This document shows, in pieces, positions 35,861 through 45,000 of a DNA stretch of 64,000 nucleotides. The position numbers were made by a program, and so were the translations under genes. Each line of letters opens with the position of its first letter. Positions within the stretch are counted from its first letter, which is position 1. This DNA is from Begonia masoniana (lineage: Eukaryota; Streptophyta; Magnoliopsida; Cucurbitales; Begoniaceae). The stretch lies in NCBI GenBank assembly GCA_022432975.1, contig CM039505.1, forward strand, positions 53,829,141 through 53,893,140, read 5' to 3'. Below the pieces are notes generated by a model. That model was not told where the DNA came from. It made no database searches and saw nothing but the letters and a program-made list of their open reading frames with translations.

Positions 35861-36080
35861 ACCTTGTCGGGCTGGGTCGCTGGTATTAGCGCCCCGAGGA
35901 ACTCCATGCGAGATGACTGGCGAAAACTTGAATCCTTAATAGAGTGCCTTGTCGGGCTGGGTCGCTGGTAGTATCGCGCCTCGAGGGGATCTCAGAATGG
36001 ATGACTGGCAACGCATGAGCTTCTGAATAGTGTGGCCTGTCGGCTGGGTCGCTGGTAAGTAGCGCCCCGGGGAACCACTA
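35861..36080 (+). repeat. 85-bp tandem repeats in the E4 LTR
   Basis: Two full copies and one partial, starting near 35861, 35944 and 36030. Each begins cttgtcgggctgggtcgctg, with agcgcc-cgagg and gatgactggc following. One and a half diverged copies reappear in the duplicated segment at 37563-37760. Confidence 0.8.
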
Positions 36081-36868
36081 TGAAAAATTACATAAAAAAA
36101 AAGCATAAATAGCAAATTAAGCAATGTACTGGCCAAACCAGACACCACTGAGTGTGTAGAACCGCATGTTTCGGTTGATGCATGTGTAGTGGTCACTTTG
36201 TATGCCCTACGTGCTAAGCATTAGGCTTTGTTTTTTGTGTTCTGTGGGTAGGTGATCGGCGAGTTTACAGTACTCGAGAGCGATGTTCAGTATTGGTGCA
36301 TCGATGATTCGCCGAAGCTCGCCGGTGCTGGTCATTTGGTCGGGGGGCTTTCGACCTAGTCCCGGAAGGGTTTATGGTATTGCATGTTTTGTGATTAGGA
36401 TTAAGTGTGAATATTTTTGGTTTTTGGGTTGAAGTGTTTTGGCTTGGTTGGTAGTTGGTTGATGTGTGATTTGGGTGAATTGTAATGTTGGTCGGAATGG
36501 ATATTTGCTGTTGTTTGGTTGAATTGAGTTTGATGTATATGTTGGGAGTTTATCTGGTTTACAATTCGTGTTGTAAAGGTTTTATTTTTCCAGGTTTTTG
36601 GATTTCTAAATATAGCCGTTATATTGTCGATTTTTGGTTTTAAAAATCCATGTTCGGGTTGGCATTTGCTATTTTTTTTGGTTAGGCAGTTAATTCGTTT
36701 TTCCGATATTTTTTACGAGCAGTGAAGATTTATGTGTCCGGGATGGATGGTGGTAAAAATTTCGGGATTTTTGAGGTGTCGGGATGGTAGAAAGTGTAGA
36801 ATCTGAAAAAGTCGAGAGGGTTAAAAGGGTAATTTGTGGGGCGTTTTGGGAGTTCAAAAACCCGAGTT

Positions 36869-36889
36869 GGTGGCGATTAATTCGCCACC
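36869..36889. other. Perfect 8-bp hairpin in the E4 LTR
   Basis: Stem GGTGGCGA pairs with TCGCCACC around loop TTAAT. A second, weaker hairpin (GGTG...CACC) lies about 70 bp on. The duplicated copy keeps both (near 38551 and 38624), the second there with stem GTGGC/GCCAC. Confidence 0.7.
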
Positions 36890-37386
36890 CAAACGCGGGC
36901 CAAACGCCTTGGGGCGTTTTGGCGAGAATCAATGCAGAGAGGGTGTCGATTATCTCCACCCTGATTCGATATTCGCCCCCGACGCGTGAAAACGCGAAGG
37001 GGAAGGAGCTGGGGCTGCTGGGGCACCCGCGCGCCGCCACGCGCCAGCGCTTGTGGCGCGGCGTGGCCCTCACTGCCGCGCGCCGCGTGGCGCGCAGCCA
37101 TCCGCGCAGGGGGCTGGGCGCGGCCTGCTGCCAGCGCGCCCATCATCCCTCCTTTGCATTTTTGTTCCTTTTTCTATTTTTTCCGTTTTCCTAAATATTT
37201 TCGACCCACATTTTTTCCAGGCATTAAATTCTTTGGGCACGTTTCCAACCAACGTCGAGGGTTCGAAAACCCGAAAACCGAGCCGATAATTTTACGAAAT
37301 TATTTTTTTAAATATAGGTTAAATCGGGAATTTTTGGCAGACCGTAGCGCGCCGGGCCCGGGGCGGGTCCGGGCGTTACAAAAAGT

Positions 37387-37398
37387 TGGTATCAGAGC
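37387..37398 (+). other. Primer-binding site (E4, copy 1), perfect
   Basis: TGGTATCAGAGC exactly, six bases after the LTR ends in CA. It is complementary to the 3' end of plant initiator-Met tRNA. Confidence 0.9.
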
Positions 37399-37562
37399 TT
37401 TAACGGTCGAAACGTTCAGAGATTACCCGACCATGTCGGCCGTCGTGCAACGTGCTTCCCGACGGTAAGTATTCTTTTCTTTAATATTTTTTATTTACTA
37501 AGTTAGATTATTTTAATCCCGTACATATGGTTAATGTCAACACACCCTAGACGACCAGGGAG

Positions 37563-39246
37563 TTTAGTAAGCGCCACGAGGGGAACTCCATGCGAGATGA
37601 CTGGCTAAACTTGATCCTGAATAGAGTCATTGTCGGGCTGGTAGATGGTAAGTAGAGCGTCGAGGGATCTCTATGATGGATGACTGGCAAGAATAGAGCT
37701 TCTGGAATAGTGGCCTTTAGGGAGGGGTCGTGGTAGTAGCGCCCCGAGGGACCACTATGAAGAATATTAAAGCAATAAATAGCAAATTAAAGCATTGTAC
37801 GGCAAACAAGCACAATGAGTGTTTAGGAAACAGGAGTGTTAGGTTGAGTGCATGTGTAGTGTCCACATTTGTATGCCATAATGCTAAGCAGAGGTTATGT
37901 TTTGCGTGTTCGTGGTGTAGTGACGGGAGATAGTTTACAGTGGTGAGCTCGAGACGATGTTCAGGATTAGGTTGCAGTCGTGATTCGCGAAGTCGCGGGG
38001 TGTGGGTCATTGTCGGGGCGTTCACCTAGTCCTCGCAAGAAGGGTTATGGTACTTGCATGTTTTGTGATAGGGTAGAATTGTGACTTTTGTGGGTGTGTT
38101 GATGGGTTGAAGTGTTTTGGCTGGTTTTGTGTAGTTTGTGATGTTTGAAGTGGTGGGTTGAATTGGATTTAGGGTCGGAAGGATTTGCGAGGTTGTTTGG
38201 TGAATGAGTTGCTGTTATAGTGGGGAGTATTGGTTTAAAATTCGTGTGTTGTAAAGGTTTGATTATTCAGGTTGGGATTTCGTAAAATATAGACGTTTAT
38301 AGGGTCGATTGTTTAGGTGTAAAAATCATGGGTCGGGTTGAATGTGCTATGTTTTTTTGGTTAGCATTTTAAGCTCGTTTTTCCGAGATTTTTACGAGAA
38401 GTGAAAGATTTAGGTCGGGATGATGTGGTAAAAATTGCGGGATGTTTGAAGGTTGTGCGGGATTGTAGAAAAGTGTAGAAAATGAAGGAAAGTCGAGAGG
38501 GTGAGAAGGGGGTATTTTGGGCGTTTGGGGGTCAAAAAAAACCGAGGTGGGTGGCGATCTTCGCCACCCAAACCGGCCCCAACGCCTTGCGGGCCGTTTT
38601 GGGCGAGAAAAATGGCAGAGAGTGTGGCGATTATTGCCACCCGGGGCGAATTTCGCACCCGGACGCGTGTAGAAAACGCGAAAGGGGAAAGGCCGCTGGG
38701 GCGCTTGGGGCACCCCGCGCGTGCGCGCAGCGCCAGGCGTGGGGCGAGGGTGGCCCTCACGCCGCGACGCGCGTGGAGCGCACGCCGCGCAGGCTGGGCG
38801 CCTGCTGCCAGCGCAAAGCAGCCCTCCTTTGCAATTTTTCAGTTTTTTTCGATTTTTTCCAGTTTTCTAAAATATTCGACCCGACATTTTTTCAAGGCAT
38901 TTCTAACTATTACTTGGGCCACGTTTGCCAACCAACGGCGAGGGTTCGAAAAAACCCAAAAACCGGAACCGATAAGTTACGAAATTATTTTTAAATATAG
39001 TTTTAAAATCGGGAATTTTTGGCAACCGTAGCGAGCCGGGCCCGGGGCGGGTACGAGGGCGTTACAAAGTGGTATAAGAGCTTTAAGGTCGAAACGTTGC
39101 AGAGAATTACCCGACAATGTCGGCCGTCGTGCACGTGCTCCCCGAATGTAAGTATCTTCTTTAGTTAGTTTTTATCATAAGTAGGATTATTGTAATCCCG
39201 TACAGGATTGGAGTTAAATGCAACATAACACGAGAAGACCAGGGAG
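37563..39246 (+). repeat. Tandem duplication, copy 2 (LTR end + PBS + leader)
   Basis: About 1.68 kb colinear with 35881-37562, again ending gaccagggag (39237-39246), after which gag sequence starts. It has many single-base indels relative to copy 1, more than the surrounding text. Confidence 0.85.
39070..39081 (+). other. Primer-binding site (E4, copy 2)
   Basis: TGGTATAAGAGC, one mismatch from consensus, at the position corresponding to 37387 in copy 1. Confidence 0.8.
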
Positions 39247-39255
39247 GGACTAGAC

Positions 39256-39930
39256 ATGAACCGACGGACCAGAATCTCTGGAAGATTTGGTAAGCAAAAG
39301 GATTTAGTTACCAGACAAGCCAATTGGTTGGAACTTTGTGTTCACGGTGGTCAAGGGATGGTGGGAAGCTGTACAAGTGGAGACAAGATTTAGAGGTGAA
39401 TCCTCCGCATATTGTGAAGAAAGATTGACAGATCCCACAGCGGCAGACAGATGGATTCACACTATCTGAGAAACATGTTTAAAAGTGAGAGGTGGAGGAG
39501 GGTAAATAAGTCAGGTGCCACCTTCCATTTCAGCAACAATGCACAGAGGCTGTGTGGGAGTCGATGGAAGTCTACTCTTGGTCATCAAGCTTTAACTTGG
39601 AGGAGTTTAAAGATCTATTCGTCGCAAGTATACAACGAAACAGCTCAGGCTGTAAAACGGAATGGAATTTCAATGGACTAAACGACGTATCGGTGGGAGA
39701 TTATATTCAGAGCAGTGTTGCGTTGTTACCTCGATTTGCGTGTCACATATCATCTGAAGCGATAGTTTCACATTCGTGCAGGACTAGCATGAGATCTATT
39801 TACTGGTAAAGACTTATGTAATTACGCGAAGCTCATTTTCGGACTAAGTGAGCCAAGCCTGGACGTCGAGAAGCCTGCGGATAATTATCCAGATCTGGCT
39901 GAGAACCCGAAGAGGAGTTTATAAGATCAG
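39256..39930 (+). pseudogene. gag capsid remnant (E4)
   Basis: A start-like ATGAACCGACGG lies at 39256. DPTAADRWIHTI near 39430, WESMEVYSWSSSFNLEEFKDLFV near 39552-39620 (split here only by reading frame), AVKRN near 39650, VGDYIQ and LPRFA near 39690-39740 are the conserved capsid blocks in order. Two frames carry them alternately. Confidence 0.75.
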
Positions 39931-40099
39931 CCGCTCAGTTACAATGAGTTCTTCTTCAGCAGCACGGGACCAAGGCGACCGGGAGGAACCGTGAGTGATC
40001 CGCGTGGGGGTAAAAAGCCACAACCACAAGCACAACAGCAACACCACAGCATGATGAATTATCTGTGTGTCCTAAAGGGTCAGAGATCCCCCGCCCGTT

Positions 40100-40245
40100 G
40101 AGTGTGGCCAATACGAAGGGAAGTGTTACAATTGTCTTGAAAGCTGGTCTATCTCCCTGCCGTCCACACCAGAGTCGTTCGATGTTTTAAGTGCAGTCTT
40201 ACAGGACATACACAGTGCCAATTGCCCCAACCGAAAGAAAGGGTC
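40100..40245 (+). pseudogene. Zinc-knuckle (nucleocapsid) remnant (E4)
   Basis: Two Cys-rich stretches: GKCYNC near 40120-40140 and RCFKCSLTGHTQC near 40177-40212. The second matches C-x2-C-x4-H but reaches the last Cys two residues early, as if a codon or two were lost. This is the RNA-binding domain of Gag. Confidence 0.65.
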
Positions 40246-40344
40246 CGTTAAAGCCATACCTCGAATTTTTGCCATGATCAGCCTGACGATGAGGATCGTT
40301 CCGCAGTTTATCTCAGGTACCAGTGTTTGTAAATTCAGTGCCCC

Positions 40345-40690
40345 GCATTTACTTTGGTAGACTTCTGTGCCTCTCATTCTTTGGGTAGCACATCCTTTGT
40401 AGTGAAAGTGCAATTAGAAGTAGAACCATCTAATATTGCGTATAACATAAAGGTACCATCTGGCGAGTGGTCTGCATCCGAGCAGATAGTTTCAAACACT
40501 TTTGGTTACGGTGGGAAAGATAGTTTTTACCTGCTTATTTAAATTGTTTGTGGGGATAACCGGTATGATGTTGATACTCGTATGGATTGGCTTTTTCGAC
40601 ATCATGCAACGATTGGACTGCAGATCAGGGATTGTAATGTTCCAACTCCAGTACGGTGAAAAATTTTCTTTTCAAGTTTTTAAGAATATA
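40345..40690 (+). pseudogene. Aspartic protease remnant (E4)
   Basis: LVDFCASHSLGS stands where LVDTGASHSF is usual, so the catalytic triad residues T and G are replaced (DFC). VPSGEW follows; across a frameshift near 40575-40690 come MDWLFRHHATI and then GIVMFQLQYGEKFSF. An open frame (40354-40542) covers the active-site half. Confidence 0.75.
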
Positions 40691-40799
40691 ATAAGCTTTC
40701 AGTCATCACCGTGGATGCGAGAACGGTCTATTTTGGGTGAGCATATTTTGTTTTCGTGCAACTATAAGTTATTAATGCTGTGGTAAAGTTAAACTTCCA

Positions 40800-41192
40800 G
40801 ATATTGCTATTGTAGTGGTTCCCGAAGTATTCTTAGATGATTTGCCTGGTCTACCACGCGGACCGGTAAATCGAATTTGTTAATTGATACTTATCCCGGA
40901 GCTGATCCTTTTTCAAAAAAAATCCCACATTTTTCGCTCCTCCGGAACAAAGGAACTAAAGAAGCAGTTGAGGAATTGTTGCAAGGGCTTGATACTCCCT
41001 AGTTTCTAGCCCTGTGGCGCGCCCGTGTGTGTTTTGTTAAGACGAAAGACGGGTCGCTTCGTATGTGTAGTCGCTACAGGAGTTAAATAAGTTTGACCGT
41101 GAGAATAAGTAGCCGTTACCGAGGCTGATGATCTGTTTGATCAGTTTTGCAAGGAGCTCTTATATTTCAAATCGATCGTGAGTCATGGTATA
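40800..41192 (+). pseudogene. Reverse transcriptase, N-terminal part (E4)
   Basis: Readable blocks: DLPGLP, APPEQ, LKKQLRNCC, SPVARPCVFC, VKTKDGSLRMC, LNKF, PLPRLMICLI and FKSI. These match the region from the protease-RT linker to the first RT blocks, in several frames. It is lost at the N gap. Confidence 0.75.
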
Positions 41193-41292
41193 NNNNNNNN
41201 NNNNNNNNNNNNNNNNNNNNNNNNNNNNNNNNNNNNNNNNNNNNNNNNNNNNNNNNNNNNNNNNNNNNNNNNNNNNNNNNNNNNNNNNNNNN
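41193..41292. other. Assembly gap (100 N)
   Basis: A placeholder gap inside the RT of E4. The sequence on its right is from another retrotransposon lineage, so the missing part is probably large. Confidence 0.99.
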
Positions 41293-41835
41293 AGAAATTA
41301 GAACTTCTGGGGTTGAGTAGACTCTGCAAAGATTTATAGAGACTTCTAGAGATATCCAAGCATGGTGTTTATTACTTAAAGGAGAATATAAAGTTGGACT
41401 AGCGCATAAATTGTCTTATGCACTAATAGATTTTGGAAAAAAACAAATTGATCACAGCTCAATAGTGGTGGCACTAGCACGATTGGACACTACCTTTTGA
41501 GCCAGTGTTGCATGTGTTATATTGTTGGAGCAAGATGGGACAAAGAAGAAATAAAGTTTTCATTCAATATACCATGCAAGCAAGACTTTGACCGGTGCTC
41601 AAACTAAACTAACAATTACAAAAGAGCTGTTAGCTGTGGTTTGTGCATTGCAAAATTCAGAGCATATTTAGTGGGAACAAGTCATAGTCACCATGGGACC
41701 ATAAGTAGTGTCATGTGTCTTATAGACAAGAAAGAGTCAACCACGGCTTTAAGAGGGATGATGTTACATAAATTTGATCTAGAAAATCTAGACAAAAACG
41801 GCACTAAAAACCAATTATTTGAGATGCAAGACTAA
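41293..41835 (+). pseudogene. Athila-like RT end and RNase H fragment
   Basis: Frames read LQRFIETSRDIQ (RT-RNase H connection), ASVACVILLEQDGTKKK, SKTLTGAQTKLTITKELLAVV, FRAYLVGT and FDLENLDKNGTKNQ. The KELLAVV, FRAYLVGT and FDLE blocks are worded as in Athila-type Ty3/gypsy RNase H, unlike the other elements here. Stops and shifts make it a pseudogene. An open frame at 41641-41835 covers its second half. Substitution rather than indel dominates, as in an old copy. Confidence 0.75.
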
Positions 41836-42032
41836 GCTTATAGATGGATGCTTTACTTATTAAAATCGATCAGCGGGCAAAGACAAAAAGCCACTATTCC
41901 CAAGTGGTTCAAAGGAGGAGGAACATGATTGCAAAAACTTAATTCAAGTTGAGGAGCACACTTTTTGCAGTAAAAAGTTTTGCAAAATTCTGTAGGGTCG
42001 ATAAAGGTTGAAAATGTGACGTAGTAGGTTAG
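41836..42032. other. Junction between Athila-like fragment and array B
   Basis: No gene recognised. 41990-42032 (ggtcgataaaggttg, gtctcttaacttcagc) looks like worn satellite, so the array edge is gradual. Confidence 0.4.
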
Positions 42033-45000
42033 TCTCTTAACTTCAGCAAACGCATTACTAAGTTTTAATTGCGCGTCGATGAAGGTTATTGGTCCACAGT
42101 ACACGTCGTCTCGTCACTTCAAGTTGAAACCTTGAATGTGATTGGATGGATAACTTAGGTTCTACCACAAGTCATGTAACACTCAACCTCATTGCTTGAT
42201 ACGTTCAGTTCTTTTGCAACAAATCGATTGAAGTGAAGTCTCTATACTTCATCAAACGCATTACTAAGTTTTAATTGCGCGTCGATGAAGGTTATTGGTC
42301 CACAGTACCGTCGTTCTCGTCACTTCAAGTTAAAACCTGAAGTGAATTGGATAACTTAGGTTCTAACCACAAGTCATGTAACACTCACCTCATTGGCTTG
42401 ATACGTTCAGTTCTTTTGGAACAAATCGATTGAAGTGAAGTTTCTTATACTTTAGAAACGCATACTAAGTCTTAATTGCGCGTCGATGAAGGTTATTGGG
42501 TCCACAGTACACGTCGTTCTCGTCACTTCAAGTTAAATCCTTGAATGTGAATTGGATAACTTAGGTTCTAGCCACAAGTCTTGTAACACTAAACATCATT
42601 TGCTTGATATGTTCAGTTCTTTTGCAATAAATCGATTGAAGTGAAGTCTCTTGTTCAGTTCTTTTAGAACAAATCGATTTAAGTGAAGTCTCTATACTTC
42701 ATCAAACGCATTACTAAGTCTAATTGCGCGTCGATGAAGGTTATTGGTCCACAGTACACGTCGTTCTCGTCACTTCAAGTTAAAACTTGAATGTGAATGG
42801 ATAACTTAGTTTCTAACCACAAGTCATGTAACACTCAACATCATTTGCTTTATATGTTCAGTCTTTTGCAACAAATCGATTGAAGTGAAGTCTCTTATAC
42901 TTCATCAAAAGCATTAATAGTCTTAATTGTGCGACGATGAAGGTTATTGGGTCCACAGTACACGTCGTTCTCGTCACTTCAAGTTAAAACCTTGAATGTG
43001 AATGGATAACTTAGGTTCTAGCCACAAGTCATGTAACACTCAACATCATTTGCTTGATACGTTCAGTTCTTTTGCAACAAATCGATTGAAGTGAAGTCTC
43101 TTATACTTCATCAAACGCATTACTAAGTCTTAATTGCGCTATGATAAAGGTTATTGGGTCCACAGTACACGTCGTTCTCGTCACTTCAAGTTAAAACCTT
43201 GAATGTGAATTGATAACTTAGGTTCTAACCACAAGTCATGTAACACTCAACCTCATTGCTTGATACGTTCAGTTCTTTTGCAACAATCGATTGAAGTGAA
43301 GTCTCTTATACTTCATCAAACGCATTATAAGTCTTAATTGCGCGTCGATGAGGTTATTGGGTCAACAGTACACGTCGTTCTCGCACTTCAAGTTAAAACC
43401 TTGAATGTGAATGGATAACTTAGGTTCTAACCACAGTCATGTAACACTCAACCTCATTTGCTTGATAGTTCAGTTCTTTTAGAACAAATCGATTTAAGTG
43501 AAGTCTCTTATACTTCATCAACGCATTACTAAGTCTTAATTACGCTATGATAAAGGTTATTGTGTCCACAGTACACGTCGTTCTCGTCACTTCAAGTTAA
43601 AACCTTGAATGTGAATTGGATAACTTAGGTTATAACCACAAGTCATGTAACACTCAACATCATTTGCTTGATACGTTCAGTTCTTTTAGAACAAATCGAT
43701 TGAAGTGAAGTCTCTTATACTTCATCAAACGCATTACTAAGTCTTAATTGCGCTATGATAAAGGTTATTGGGTCCACAGTACACGTCGTTCTCGTCACTT
43801 CAAGTTAAAACTTGAATGTGAATTGGATACTTAGGTTCTAACACAAGTCATGTAACACTCAACATCATTTGCTTGATACGTTCAGTTCTTTTGCAACAAA
43901 GCGATGAAGTATTGAAGTGAAGTCTCTTATACTTCATCAAACGCATTACTAAGTCTAATTGCGCGTCGATGAAGGTTATTGGGTCCACAGTACACGTCGT
44001 TCTCGTCACTTCAAGTTAAAAACCTTGAATGTGAATTGGATAAATTAGGTTATAACCACAAGTCATGTAACACTCAACCTCATTTGCTTGATACGTTCAG
44101 TTCTTTTAGAACAAATCGATTTAAGTGAAGTCTCTTATACTTCATCAAACGCATTACTAAGTCTTAATTGCGCTATGATAAAGGTTATTGGGTCTACACT
44201 ACACGTCGTTCTCGTCACTTCAAGTAAAAACCTTGAATGTAAATTGGATAACTTAGGTTATAACCACAAGTCATGTAACACTCAACATCATTTGCTTGAT
44301 ACGTTCAGTTCTTTTGCAACAAATCGATTTAAGTGAAGTCTCTTATACTTCATCAAACGCATTAATAATTGAATTGCGCTATGATAAAGGTTATTGGGTC
44401 CACAGTACACGTCGTTCTCGTCACTTCAAGTTAAAACCTTGAATGTGAATTGGATAACTTAGGTTCTAACCACAAGTCATGTAACACTCAACATCATTTG
44501 CTTGATACGTTCAGTTCTTTTGAAACAAATCGATTGAAGTGAAGTCTCTTATACTTCATCAAACGCATTACTAAGTCTTAATTGCGCGTCGATGAAGGTT
44601 ATTGGGTCCACAGTACACGTCGTTTTCGTCACTTCAAGTTAAAACCTTGAATGTGATTTGGATAACTTAGGTTCTAACCACAAGTCATGTAATACTCAAC
44701 CTCATTTGCTTGATACGTTCAGTTCTTTTAGAACAAATCGATTTAAGTGAAGTCTCTTATACTTCATCAAAAGCATTAATAAGTCTTAATTGTGCGACGA
44801 TGAAGGTTATTGGGTCCACAGTACACGTCGTTCTCGTCACTTAAGTAATACCTGAATGTGAATGGATAACTTAGGTTATAACCACAAGTCATGTAACACT
44901 CAACATCATTTGCTTGATATGTTCAGTTCTTTTGCAACAAATCGATTAAAGTGAAGTCTCTTATACTTCATCAAACGCATTACTAAGTCTTAATTGCGCG

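Larger units (their letters stand above)
34741..37380 (+). repeat. 5' LTR of E4 (5' end uncertain)
   Basis: The right end GGGCGTTACA at 37371-37380 is followed by aaaag and the PBS. Inside are a C/T-rich leader-like stretch (34978-35045), 85-bp tandem repeats (35861-36080), a hairpin pair (36869-36977) and a very GC-rich block (37000-37140). No coding sequence. Confidence 0.65.
35881..37562 (+). repeat. Tandem duplication, copy 1 (LTR end + PBS + leader)
   Basis: About 1.68 kb ending in gaccagggag at 37553-37562. It contains the last ~1.5 kb of the LTR, the PBS and about 160 bp of leader with the small start MSAVVQRASRR before GTAAGT. It reads cleanly. The next copy starts at once. Confidence 0.85.
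34741..41192 (+). mobile_element. E4: truncated Ty3/gypsy element with duplicated LTR end and leader
   Basis: LTR sequence (about 34741-37380), a good PBS (37387), leader, then a second copy of LTR end plus PBS plus leader (37563-39246), then gag, zinc knuckle, protease and the beginning of RT up to the N gap. The left LTR end expected from its right end (mirror of GGGCGTTACA) is not found, so the LTR is truncated or worn at its junction with E3. Confidence 0.78.

Noticed and set aside
36690..37468. Long frames on both strands around the GC-rich end of the E4 LTR (100-160 codons), repeated at 38369-39031
   Set aside because: They lie within the LTR and its duplicate, over the hairpins and GC block, and are chance frames due to composition.
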